Assembly (NCBI GenBank): GCA_963693285.1
Contig: OY848925.1
Location: forward strand, 64,501 to 128,500
Direction: 5' to 3'
DNA: 64,000 bases
Source of the DNA: Xestospongia muta
Lineage: Eukaryota; Porifera; Demospongiae; Haplosclerida; Petrosiidae
The position numbers and the translations under genes were made by a program. The notes beneath the pieces are model-generated. The model was given only the letters and a program-made list of their open reading frames with translations, had not been told where the DNA came from and searched no databases. Below are positions 49,183 to 61,674 of the stretch, one piece after another. How positions within the stretch are numbered: the first letter of the stretch is position 1; every line of letters begins with the position of its first letter.

Positions 49183-51165
49183 TTAATTAGTGTCCATTGC
49201 TTCGTCAGGTTCAACACTGGATGGAGGACAACCTAATACAATAAAACCACACCCATATTAATGACATTGTTATCTCTCTCTTAAACATGTATTAGTGCAT
49301 GTAGGAGGTTAGTCACATTACTAGGTAGCCAACACTTCAAGAGACAACAACTACAACATACTAACTGGTCCAAATGGAAGTTAAGGTAACTAATTACACA
49401 AAGAATGCCAGCTTAAAGTTAAAAACAACTTCCATATATGTACATGTACCAGGGTATATGATACTATGTGACTACATATCACATGTTCATTATTACATGT
49501 ATTATGAATACATCTACATGTACTATGACCACATGTACATATACATGACCGCATGTATTATGAATAGATTATTACGCAATACATGTATATGACCACATGT
49601 ATTATGAACACATTATTACATAATACATGTACATGTACATGACTACATGTATTATTAATGTACATGACTACATGTATTTACTGTAAATATTCCTTAGTAT
49701 TAAGCCATACAACACAGCCTAGTAAATGTTGCTAAGCAAAACGTACAATAATTAAGGGAGGGTCCCTTACTGAGATTTTCAGGACTTTTAGAGGTGTCTT
49801 CTGCAGTAGTCATGTGATCATCACATGACTTATCTCCTATAGTCACTTTATTTAACCCTTCCACTTTGTTAACTGTAGTTGTATCACTTTTTAAAGACTT
49901 TGGACTCTGTTCAGTCTCTTCCTCTTCAAAACCTCCCAATAATGCCTTTATTATATCAGTCTCATCATCATCGTCATGACGACCATCTTTTGTCTCTTCT
50001 TGAATTGTATGATCAGAGACTGTAGAATCAGCTTCTTGTAATTCAACATGGCTACCTTCATCTCTACTACGAAGACTTCTCTTACGACTAAAGAAAGAAG
50101 CACCAACAAATTGATTTCCTAGAAGCCCCTCCCAGTTACGAGTGGGAGTACTTAATGACTCTAAATCAGGAGGCGGAGTTCGAGAACGAGGTGAAAGAGA
50201 AGGGCGTGTCAGTTTCCATGTTGGACTGACAGGGAGATCACGTGATGAAGATTCCATCATGACAGGTTGTTTATCAAGAATTGGATCAGGAGAATTAATA
50301 GGTGGAAGTTTATCTATTGACTGTTTAGGCTTCCCTTCTAATAATGTAGTTAAGCTATCAAAAAATAAGAATGACAAACAAATTAAATAAACTAGTTATT
50401 TACTTTGGTGCTTTCATCCATAAAAGGTCTGGTTCTTGAGTTGATACAACTAGTAAGTTCTGTAATGTTATATAATAAGCCACACCCATTAATTAACTGA
50501 CACCTTTTCTAATGCTCTCATATACTTCTCTCTCCTTTTATAATGTTGACAAGGTTCTAGTAAGAGCTCACATAGTCTTTGAATGGTGAATGGAGGACTA
50601 CAATAAAATGACATCATAATGACATCACTACTAATTACTTACCCCTCAAATTTGTCCATCATTTCCATTAATTGTTTAGGCATATTGTCGTCCTTCAAGA
50701 TAGCCCCTCCAGTAAATGCTTCGTTAATACACTAATTTATAGGATAACACATTAAGAATCAATGAATATTATTACCTTATCTAATTTATATTGAAGTAAT
50801 GGCTTTAATAGTTTCCATGGCATTCTAATAATATAATAGAAATAGAGGGACCACATTTATAAAATAGAAGTCACGTTTTGTATTAAGGGTAGTACCCTTG
50901 TCTTACCTGACTATTCCAGTTTTAGCAGTATCATGTAATATATCGTCAAGATCCTCATGGTAACTATGGCAACCACCTTCAATAAAACCTAATTGAAGAG
51001 GTGTGATTAGGCTCAGTTTACTACCAAACATGCTTGTACCAACTGACATCATTATGACGTAACTATCTTACTTTCAAGTAGAGTTTTGAGTTTCATGTAA
51101 TCTCTGCTCTCATTTTTAGAACCTTTCTCACCATCTTTTTTGTCTGAAGAAGATTTTCTTGTCAT
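49183..51165 (-). CDS. PPP4R2: Protein phosphatase 4 regulatory subunit 2
   Basis: About eight exons, from MTRKSSSDKKDGEK to EAMDTN and TAA at 49183. The N-terminal half matches PPP4R2: MPWKLLKPLLQYKLDKCINE and the diagnostic KFEGPPFTIQRLCELLLEP, followed by EKNLLVVST. PPP4R2 binds the PP4 catalytic subunit with PPP4R3 and directs dephosphorylation of gamma-H2AX and other DNA-repair targets. The C-terminal half is acidic, Ser/Thr-rich and poorly conserved, as in the family. A last tiny exon encodes SCPPSSVEPDEAMDTN, echoing the EPMEQD end of the human protein. The final intron carries an ACATGTAT-rich repeat. Confidence 0.9.
49440..49690. repeat. Imperfect ACATGTAT-rich tandem repeat
   Basis: The words ACATGTATTATGAA, GACCACATGTA and TACATGTACATG recur every 30-50 bp with changes across about 250 bp, within the last intron of PPP4R2. 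TACATGTA is self-complementary, so many small hairpins are possible. Confidence 0.7.
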
Positions 51166-51333
51166 TCGAGTATTTGTATAAAGTCAGTGAATAAAGTGTT
51201 AAAATTAATGCACTCATGTGACTTTAATCATATTCATTGCTCGTTTATTATTGTTAATTAAATAAATATTTGTGTCTGCAACAAAACAATCATAAAATAA
51301 GATAATATAATACAATAATATATAATTCAAGCA

Positions 51334-54300
51334 CTACATTAGTGCTGCTACAAATTCTTTCAAAGCTATAATATCAGTATAACACTGTACATAATGTAAA
51401 TGGTCTTCTACTTCAGGTTCTTGTACAAGATTATTTAAAAGGAGAGAGTCACAAGATTGTATTAATGAATCCACAATTACTGGAAGACAACAGGTTGACA
51501 TAGGAATGTTATGTGTATATCGAAGTGATAATTGGTTTAAGCTTTTAGTTGTAATGGCAATTGCAGTAATATGATCATCATCAGTAGTTAAATGACTCCA
51601 CACAGCATCACCTATCATGTCAGGAACAATGAATAATTTACTATTGATCAGAGGGTCATTATGAGAGCTAATTACAGGAGAAGGGTATGTACATAAGCAG
51701 TTACATTGTTGTAGTTCCTCAATTATTGATGTTGTCACATTACAACAGCTCTCTATTTCACATTTTATACTTGTGATGACCTCAAGAGGTAAAGGAACTC
51801 CTCGTATTGAAGATAAACAGTTTAAGAGAGTTCGACTAGCTGTTGTTATTTTCACAATATCCATCAGACAACCCAATATACTGGAGATTACTAATGAAGG
51901 TTCAATATTAAGATTCTCAACATTATTTTGAATCTGATCTACATCAACTTGAGATATTAGTACTTGATCCATCTTCTCTTCTATTAGGTTAAGACACATT
52001 GTTAAGCCATCATTCTCCTTTGTCATACAGTGTGTCACCAAGGACTCCATTAGACGTAATATTACAGGAGAACCACAACATAATGATGAGAGGTCAAAAA
52101 TAATTTGTTGATCAGATTTATTTGGAGTGAGGTTAAACTGACTAACTAAAGTATAGACTAATCTCTGTGTTACTTGTAGGTCAGTAAGAGGAGATACTGA
52201 TATTATTTCAGATGTACCTCTATGTAACACAGAATCAATTTGTACACTCATTTCATTAGTAGGAGAATGTGTTAGTAAGATCACTTTAACATCAGAATAC
52301 TGACAGAGAGGCTTAATATGTGGCAGACAATCCACTGTGACATCATCTACAACAACTAAAGCAGGTTCCAATAAGACCTGTAAACAATAAAAAAAAATCT
52401 TATGCTGACATTGCTATACAATCAACATGTTTTTATAATAAAAATTCATGTCTTGTTTAGCTAAGCATGAATGTACTCTATATTAGAACAAGTGTGCAAA
52501 TAATTCAACTGAGCTTGCACTTTTTCTACTATGAATATCTAATAGAGTTTGTGTTACAAATTCTCACCTCCTTTATTTCTTTAACAGTGGTAGTAATATT
52601 AAGAGGATGGCTAGCATTTAACCAAAATATAGAGTTGAAGCAACTATGATGTTTGGCAATAAAATCAATGACAGGTTCAGATATATCTACACCACCAGAA
52701 CCATTGATTACCTATAATATAAAAATGTACATCATAGCATAATAATAAATGATATAAAATGACATTACCTGGATATATTGAGATTCAAGTGACAAAAGAT
52801 TCTTCTCTAGTAACAAAAGCTTATCAAGACGAGGAAAAGGAGAACAACTTTGACCTAGTTTAATCCATACAGACTTGTCTTCAGGTGTGACTTCAGTTTC
52901 TATCTTGACATCTTTCCCTGTTAACTGGTAGCCTCCCCAGTGAATGTATTGTGAGAACATAAGACAACCACGAATGCTAAGACTTGCTTTTTGTAATGCT
53001 TCACTGCTAGTATAACCATCTAACATATATCGATAGAAATACTGCATAAAATAACAACCACTTTGATCAGGAACTTTCCACAATGACGTTAGCACTGCTT
53101 GTGCTCCAGAGAGAAGAAATGCTCGTGCCATTCCTTGAACATCATCACCTTTAAATATTCCACGACCAGAATCACAGGAACTTAACACAACAAGTGATGG
53201 TTGTAACTGGATAGACTCCACATCTGAAGCATAAAGTAAGATACGATTTTCATTCTCTATAAAACGTGTTGATACCAAAGTGGACTGAATATTGTAGCGT
53301 GTACCAGCTAAAACAATGAAAGCATGACTAGCTGAACCATGTGTGGCTAAATGAATAAGTTTGGCTTGATGAAGTCGAGACAAAACAACTTCTTTTGTTG
53401 GTTCTTCATCAATGAGGGGTGTGGTCTTCATGTAATGCCCAACACTTTGAGCTTCTCTTCTTGCATGAGGTAATGGACCTAATATCCATTCTTCACCTTT
53501 AAATTTAAATGGAGGTGTATATGGATCACCAACAATACATATGGTACGACAATCAGAAGGGATTTTAATAACAGTGGGTGTGGTTTGGGTCATCACTCCA
53601 AGTACAAGCAATGAAGGGGCAAATTGAAGAGCATAAGTATCACCAAAATATGTCTTGCTGTCACGATCTCTGAGAGCTGGAAATGGTATCATTTTTGTAC
53701 TGCTATCAGGAATAAGAATGATCTTTTTTGGAGGACATTGGTTATCTGGAGTCATTCCTTTAATAATAGCTTGTACTGGTTCAGTAACCACTTTATACAA
53801 TCGAGTTAAAATATCTTCTTTGGAACGAGAAGTAAGAGGTGATGTATTAAGAGAACCTTTGTCAACTTCCTTCTTTTCTTTTGCCTCATCTTCACTATCA
53901 CTTAACTTATTACTGTCCTCCTCAAGAGACATAGATGGTTTGTCTTCCTTATTTTCATTGGAAGCTTTTTCTTCACCATAAAGCTTCAAATCACCAGTTA
54001 ATTGCTCATTAATGCTATAACGAAGATAGATACCCAGGGACTTACCCTCAAATAGATCATCATTTGGCTCCTGCTCAATCGTATTCATCGATACCTCTTT
54101 ACCATCAAAGACTAAGACCCAGACTAGGAGACGGGTTCCTGTGTATGATAACATGACCACAGGAACAAAAGGATCTTGAAGACGTAAAATTGATACCACT
54201 TGATCAAGTGTAAGTGGAGCTCGGAATGGGATTTTAAGCTGATGCATTTTTCGTCGCAAGAGTAGTTCTCCAAGTGTACGAGAACGACATTGCTCAGCAA

Positions 54301-57300
54301 ATATTAGGGCAAGATGATGATCATTTAGATTAAAAGCACAGTCTTGAGCTCGTAAGAAAGTTTTAGCATTAGCTTCAAAAAGACATACAAATAAATTGAG
54401 ACCTTTTCCTGATGAATTGATATTAGCAAATGTACTCTCGTGATTTTTAATAACCTTTTTGAAATCAGAGAGACTCTGCTTATATAATTGGACAATATTA
54501 TCTTCTAACTCATCTTGATAATGCTTAGACTCAAGGTCACTAGTGTTAGGACCCCAGGCTATGTATTGATATTCTCTCCTTGGATGATTGCTAAGTTGCT
54601 CTTTTTTTCTTTTTTCTGCAAGATCAAAGAAAGCACAACCTCGATTATGATAGGCAACATAAACTGTTGAACGATCTTTACTAAGTCTCAACACTTCAGT
54701 ATAATGTGGTATAGCTTTCTCTTGATTCTTCTGTAACATGTACAGATTACCTATGTTGCCATAGGCCCGAGCTTGACCAACCAGATCATTACCATATATG
54801 GCTTGAGATAATGCTTCATCATAATAGCTTTCAGCTTCATCTAACTTAGACAGCGCTTGATAGGCTGTACCTAGATTGTTAAGTGCTCGACTAAGAGCTG
54901 ATGGAGTAGGCTCATAAATTGTTGTTAGCTCAAGAGATTTCTGGAGATGATAAATACCTGGCTCACACTTACCAAGACTGAGGTATGTGTTACCAAGGTT
55001 ACCATGAGTCCAAGCTTGAGAGAGAGCATCATTTTCAACTTCAGCTTTCTCAATAGCAACAATGTATTCTTCAACAGCTCTCTCATGATCTCCAACACTG
55101 TGTAACAAGTTACCAAGACTAGTTTTGGCAGATATAATATCAGAAGGTGTGGCATCATCAGATAGTAAAGCTTTTCTATAGTATCTTTCTGAATCTGCTA
55201 TTTGATTAGCACAACGAAGAGCTAAAGCAAATTTTGATGTTTTAGCAGATAATGAGAGTTCTGGTAAATTAAAACATTGTTGAAGAAGTGAGGGTTGTGA
55301 TTGATGTCTCCTCACTGCTTCATAGAAGTGTTCAACAGCAGCAGAATAGTGACTCTGAGCACTCTCCACTTCTCCCATATATCGTCTACAGAAAGATATG
55401 TCACTGAGGTAGGTGGGGTCAGGATCAAGACAATAACACTCTTGTAATTTGCCTTCACTCTCTTGTAAATGTTGAATAGCTTCTTCATACTTCTTCTGCT
55501 CATAACATGCTAGGCCAATTCCAAATGATACAATAGCAATCTCTCGTGGTAAAGTACACAACCGGAGACACTCCAATAACATGCACTCCATTTCAGAGAA
55601 ATACAATGCATCATATAGTTGTTGCAACTGAAGTAATGCATCCTGAATAGATTGATTGATGCCAGTAATTATGTATTGTTGAGCTGAAGGCTCAGATAAC
55701 ATATTGTTCATCATTGATGAATGGGTAGTTTCATCTTGTTGGTATGACAGACTTGCACTTTCATTGTTGACCACATTGGGATATCCCAAAGGAGCATCTT
55801 TTACATTTTGAGCTTCAGGACCAGAAAATATCTTTAGATCTTCAGTCTGCTTGGATAGTTTCATATCAAGATATACTTCTGGTAAAATGTCCTCTCTAAT
55901 GATTTGATCAACTATTTGTAGACAGCTTTCTACTTCTTGTTTACGAGAATTACTATCTAATTCAGGTCTAAAGATATCATAAGCTAACTCAGATATTGTC
56001 TGTACTTTGTCTACCATTTCATTCACTATATCTTTAATTTGATCTTTGAAATAATTAGTAATCTGTAATTCAGCCAACTTTTCATTTTTCTTGCTTGTCA
56101 ATTCCTATAACACAGATCATAAAATAAATTAAACTTCATTCATTAAATAACACTCACAAAAAATTTAAATTTTTCTACAGCTTTTTCTGAGTGAACACTA
56201 TCGTCTAATTCTAATGAGCCTCCATTTTCATATTTCCTTGTGTTTAAAGGATCTAGACTTTCTGCTTCACAATCACTCTACCAAAAGAAATTATTCCATT
56301 AAAAAATTTAATGCTACCGAGAATTCTACAAGATGGTAATACTATACTCCTCACCAATATTAGCGGCTCGTCTCTTTGCAAGGGTGTTGGTAATGCATAT
56401 CTTACATAATTACTGAACGTTCTTTCCACAACATTCTCCTTCATCGTAGAAATAACACCCTCAATTGTACTTTTATCTCTAAGGCTTATAACATCAAACA
56501 GCTTTTCTCGGAGATATTTTTTTTGCTGTGGAGAAAACTGCTTCTGAGAGTTACGATCATTTCTATCAGCAACTTCAACTACAGGATGAACAAATAGCTT
56601 TATGTCTCCCTGTTGATGACATGTAACATCTTGAAATGTACAATACAATATATTATTTAATAAATAATTACATTCACGCTCGATTTCTGAAGGTAGAGAG
56701 AATAAAGACTCGTCAAATCTACAATCCAATCGGGACTCAATCGGCATTTTAAGACACGCAAACACTACTCCCCCAGGCACGGGGTCATGACAGTATGGGA
56801 CTTCTATTTTGGGATGAGCTACGTGTATAAACATTGGGTAATAAATAATAATCAAAGTTAACATGTAGAAAACAACGTTCACATGCAACTTCACACATCG
56901 TCATCTGATGAGCCACAAAGTTCTTTTCTTTTTTCTTCTGCTCTTCTCCTCATTCTAGCTCTAATTTCTCTTGTAAATTTGCTAAGTTTTGCTCTTTGTT
57001 TTGTGCCAGTAGTACAGCTAACATCATCAACATCATCCTGTAAAGGATGTAATAGTGACAAAGTCTTTAAGCATTTCGAAAAAAATAAATATCTATTTAA
57101 TTTCATTCCATCTAACAATGGAACATCATCACGCTTAACTGATGATGCAGGTACCATAGAGACACACGACCTGCTCTCAAAGTCAATGTTACAAGCAATA
57201 GCCACTCTGATCTGATCCAATATCTCATTTTGCTTGTTATAACGAGTATCATTCAATAGTGACTCAATATTAACAGTTCCATTGTCAAATAGATTGTATC

Positions 57301-58105
57301 TGCTCTCAGAAAAGATAAGTGATGTCTTTGAAATATCATCACCTTTATCATCAATACCATTGGTTTCTTGACTCATAAGGCCTTCCATATACTGGGAGAA
57401 CACTTTATCAAATGATACCTCAGGATTTTCTTCACGACTCATAAGGCCTTCCATATACTGGGAGAACACTTTATCAAATGATACCTCAGGATTTTCTTCA
57501 TGACTCATCAGGTCTTCCGTATACTGGGAGAACACTTTATCAAACGATCCCTCAGGATTTTCTTCATTAGTACTTTCTTTATATTCACAAGGTGGTATTT
57601 GGAGTTGTGTCATAATAGCATTGTAGTTCACGAATTGCTTATGTTTGAAAACCATGGTTAGCAAAGAGAGTTGTTGTAATGGCGTTCTTTCAGCTTTTTT
57701 ATTCTCATGACTTTCCTCCCAGCCACCTAATGTGTCATATAACATCATTTCATCAACCTTGACATTTGTCTGTTTGGTGACTTTACTAGAACATGACTGG
57801 CTCTTAGAGAGTAGCAGCTCTCCAGTAGTAGACGGTACATTATATTGTTTGCACATCTCTACTGAAGAATGCCATGTCTCTCTCATCACTTTCTTTGAAT
57901 CATTTTGTTCCATCAACTCATCTTGTCTTATTAAATTGACTTGTTTGATATCTTGAATATCCTATAAAGATAATGATAAATGTATTATATCATATTATAT
58001 AGTACATACTTGTAAACTTATTTGTGACATCTGTCCTTTCAAGATTTCATCATAAACAGCCTTTTCAAGTTGCTTTGAAGACTTTCCGTCTTTTGACGAA
58101 GACAT
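51334..58105 (-). CDS. TPR-CHAT protease fused to NB-ARC-like module
   Basis: Exons 58010-58105, 56917-57961, 56355-56818, 56158-56277, 52769-56104, 52568-52711 and 51334-52377 sum to 6249 nt, 2082 residues. Order: a disordered N-terminus with three 22-residue repeats; an unrecognised basic/helical segment; at least seven TPRs (QAWTHGNLGNTYLSLGKCEP, ALNNLGTAYQALSKLDEAES, ARAYGNIGNLYMLQKNQEKA); a CHAT peptidase domain with catalytic His in IHLATHGSASH (codon 53339-53341) and Cys in LSSCDSGRG (codon 53174-53176); then a STAND-like module. Its P-loop position reads VINGSGGVDISEP, without GKT/S, but the next beta strand SIFWLNAS and the Walker-B-like ALVVVDDV are kept. TTC28-type TPR-CHAT proteins are the nearest animal relatives I know. 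CHAT is a separase/caspase-clan protease, so proteolytic signalling is likely; substrate unknown. The donor after exon 2 (GTGGCT, at 56915-56916) is weak; without it this could be two genes. Confidence 0.8.
57369..57566 (-). repeat. Three 66-bp coding repeats in the TPR-CHAT N-terminus
   Basis: Units start at 57369, 57435 and 57501 and encode EENPEVSFDKVFSQYMEGLM plus two residues, three times in frame. Two units are nearly identical at the DNA level; the third (highest coordinates) has diverged. This suggests recent duplication. A short linear binding motif such as SFDKVFSQY could be multiplied here. Confidence 0.9.
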
Positions 58106-58214
58106 TTTGGACACTTCTAGAAAAACAGGAAAAGACACGCCCTGATGGTCATGCGACAGGGAGGAGAGAGGGAGGGGTAAGGAGGAGTTAGGTGTGCATT
58201 ATCTAGAGTGAACA
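58106..58214. promoter_or_regulatory. Divergent promoter, TPR-CHAT gene / SCYL1
   Basis: 109 bp between opposed start codons. Contains a purine-rich block GGGAGGAGAGAGGGAGGGG, unusual for this AT-rich window, that may be the core of the shared promoter. Confidence 0.5.
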
Positions 58215-61200
58215 ATGGGACAATATCAAGGCAAAGATCAACTACCAGTGGAAGTTGGTGATCAAGTGACTTGTTTAATAAATAAATCAATATGGTCTGT
58301 TCATAGTGGAACTAAAAGAGTAAGTGTATTGTTAAATGTAATTGTAATTTAATAACAGTTGTACCTTCTATAATGTCCTATAGTACATGTAATGAAATAT
58401 AGATCTTATCATCTCATTGTATCTATCATAATGTTTGTTTATTTTAGCCAAACAATGATCCAGTGTTAGTATTTGTCTTTAATTTTGCTAACAAATCTGA
58501 TAATGAGGTAACTCCTATATTAATAATTTTATAATTACATAATATATACTTATTATCAGATCAAACAAGCTAGAGCAGCTCATTTAAGACTCAAAACATT
58601 ACGTCATCCTAATATTCTCAAGTATATTGATGGAGTTGAGGTACATATACATGTACATTTTGGTCTGTCCCTATCATAATGTACTCATTAGCTACCTGAT
58701 TGTATTTATATGATAACAGAAGAAGCCACACCTCTTCAATTACATTTACAATCTTCAGATTCATCCTCTCAACATCTTATATCATGGGGACTTTATCAGT
58801 TAATAGTAAGGAGTACTGCCCCTATCATTAATGAACTAATTAATGAACTAATTAATGTTCTTTAGAAAACTCTTGGTTTCCTTAATAATGATTGCAATTT
58901 AGTACATAACAATATATGTATCTCATCTTTATATGTGGATAAAGCAGGTATCACATGACCATCATATGATTATCACATGACTGATAATTATTAGGTGAAT
59001 GGAAATTATCAGGAGTTGAATTCATGTATTCATATTCAGACACCAATGTACCAGTAAAGTCATTAGAATCACTTCGTAAATATGATCCACCAGAATTACT
59101 TAAATCATCATCAAGAAAAACTGAAAAATGGTAATGCTCCTACTTTAATTACCACTAATTACCTTTAATTACTTCTAATGATTACTTGTTGTAGGTCTCG
59201 TGATATGTGGGGTCTTGGTTGTCTGATATGGGAAATATTTAATGGAACATTAACGCAGAGTTCTAATTTAAAGGACACATCAAAAGTAATATTATAATAC
59301 ATTAAAATATTACATAATTATGTTACATGTATTATAGATTCCTCATCAATTAATATCTAGTTATTGTGAACTAGTCAGTAATAATCCACTCTCTCGACCA
59401 AACCCTACATCACTTCTTATCACTCTCAGAGAACATGGAGGGTATCTCTCAAATCCTTTTATTTCTTTGAACCTCAAAATTGAAGAACTACAGGTACTAT
59501 TAATAACTAGTTACTATTAATAGTAACACTAGATCAATGCATGTTACTATTATTAGTAACACTAATATGTATGTTACTATTAATAATAAGAATTCTGTCA
59601 TTACTTCTTTAGTTAATGGAGTCTTCTCAGAAGAACAAATTTTTTATTGAACTAAACAAATCATTAGATTTATTTCCTGATAATTTTGCACACTATAAAG
59701 TGTTGCCACATTTATTAAATGACTTTGAATTTGGAGGAGCTGGTCCATCAGTACTAGCTCCATTATTAAAAGTTGGCAAGTTACTTAATGAAGATGAATA
59801 CCAAAGAAAGATAGTTCCCTGTATAGTGAGATCATTTGGATCTAATGATCGTGCTACAAGACTTAACCTTTTACAACAGGTACATGCAATTAGTGTACAT
59901 GTAATTACATTAATTACATGTATTCCTCCATTAGTTGGATCAATTTATCGATCAATTACAACCATCAGTTATTAATGATCAGTTATTTCCACAACTAGTA
60001 ACTGGGTTTACTGATACTGTCCCAACAATGAGAGAACAGACTATTAAAGTATATACTAATAATATACTAATAATATACTACTAATATACTTATAATATAC
60101 TAATAATATACTAACATTATATACTCTCTAGTCTGCACTGTTACTGGCACCAAAACTTAGTGATGCTAACCTTAATAATCAGCTACTGAAATATTTTGCT
60201 AAATGCCAACTAGATGAACAGGTAAATCCAGTCTGACCAGTTTTATATTCCTCCATTCATCATTAGCCTGGTATTCGTACTAACACTACAATATGTCTGG
60301 GTAAAATAGCCTGTCATCTCAATCCCAAGGTAATCTAATAGATATCAACTACATGTAATAATTGTGTTATATAGACACGTCAAAAAGTGCTAGTGTCAGC
60401 ATTTACTAGATCTCTTAAAGACCCCTTTGCCCCTGCTCGTAATGCTGGAATTGGTGCATTAGCTGCTACTATATCTGATTATTCACCATCAGATATAGCT
60501 ACTAGAATATTGCCTATATTATGTCACATGACTATTGATAATGAGAAGACTGTCCGAGTACATGTAGGTTGTGTTATGTAATATATGTATATTACATCAT
60601 AATGATGTCATAGGCTTTTCAAGTTATTAAGTTGTTCTTAGAAAAACTGGAAAAGAATTCAGAGACAATGATAGCATCAGCTGTTGAAAATAATGAAGCT
60701 AGTACAGGTATAGCGAGATATTGGCCACACCCATTTAATTATGTTTAAATAGTAGGGACAACAGCTGGTTGGGCTGGATGGGCTGTTAGTTCTCTCAGTA
60801 AATATGTGTCTAGTAAACCAAAGGAGGAAAAAACAGGTTTTTAAAACTGGTTTTAAAACAATTTAATATAATATGTAATTTTAGTATCCATCCCTGTACA
60901 AAAAGAGACCATACCCTCTACTACTGAAAAAGCTATTGACGATAATAATGACAGTTGGGAGGTAACCCCTTTAATTAACATATTAATATTGCCTGTAGGA
61001 CTTAGATAAGCATAAACAAACCACAAGTGAACCACTCACTTCTGGTTGGGATGATGACACTTGGGATGACTTTGAACCTCCACCACCTCCTCTTACATCA
61101 AAGTCATCTGCTCCTCTTAAATTAGAGGCTAATAAATCACCTTCACCTGATCTGTTTAAAGATGAAGATTTCTGGTCTAAAATGGCACCACCTCCAGCAA

Positions 61201-61674
61201 CCACCACTAAAAAGAAAGAGAGAACCACACCTCCACCTGTTCCAGCCAGTCTATTTAATGTACAAGAAACTAATGACTGGGGAGACTGGGACGATATGGA
61301 GTTCACATCAACTACTGAACAATCTAAGGTAGTACAAACATCTAATATATTATATTGTATTACTTCTCATTAGAAGAGTGAACCACAAGAGACACAGATA
61401 ATAAAAAGTAAAATAATGTCTGTGATAATTATATATGTATATGTTTTGTATAGAGAGTGAGGGAGATGGTTGGGAATTTGAAGAAGAAGGTTGGGAATCT
61501 ATGGATACTACTACTGTTAAACCAAAAACATCTATTAATGAAGGTTTAACACGACAAGAACAGTTACAAAAAAGAAGAGAAGAAAGACGATTAAAGCAAG
61601 AGGCTGCTAGACAGAAGAAGTCATCTGGAATGGTACTGAAACCAACTGGACTAGGAGCTGTAAAAAAAGACTAA
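58215..61674 (+). CDS. SCYL1: SCYL1, N-terminal kinase-like protein
   Basis: Multi-exon, about 750-770 residues. SCYL1 is a pseudokinase scaffold that binds COPI coats and acts in Golgi-to-ER traffic. The kinase-like domain lacks the usual residues: VLVFVFN where the VAIK lysine should be, [10 protein letters not shown] for the HRD loop, and WKLSGVEFM for [21 protein letters not shown] is kept. HEAT repeats follow ([40 protein letters not shown]). The C-terminal part is acidic and Trp-rich ([24 protein letters not shown]), then a basic coiled coil ([20 protein letters not shown]). The end is GLGAVKKD, where human SCYL1 ends RKLD for COPI binding; the -3 Lys is kept but the -4 basic residue is not. 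Confidence 0.92.

Noticed and set aside
52712..52768. TPR-CHAT protein ending at the stop just after YIQ at 52712
   Set aside because: A GTAATG donor and TTATAG acceptor precede an in-phase exon (52568-52711) that opens with an NB-ARC-like strand and loop, so the read-through tail SFYIIYYYAMM is intronic.
52769..56104. Bacterial contamination or recent bacterial transfer of the CHAT gene
   Set aside because: The large exon is joined by standard short GT-AG introns to other exons, base composition matches its neighbours, and it is flanked by animal genes. Ancient transfer cannot be excluded.
56253..56894. Separate secreted protein starting VKLHVNVVFYMLTLIIIYY
   Set aside because: Its first codon is GTG, the hydrophobic start lies in a predicted intron, and the rest is phase-compatible with the TPR-CHAT exons.
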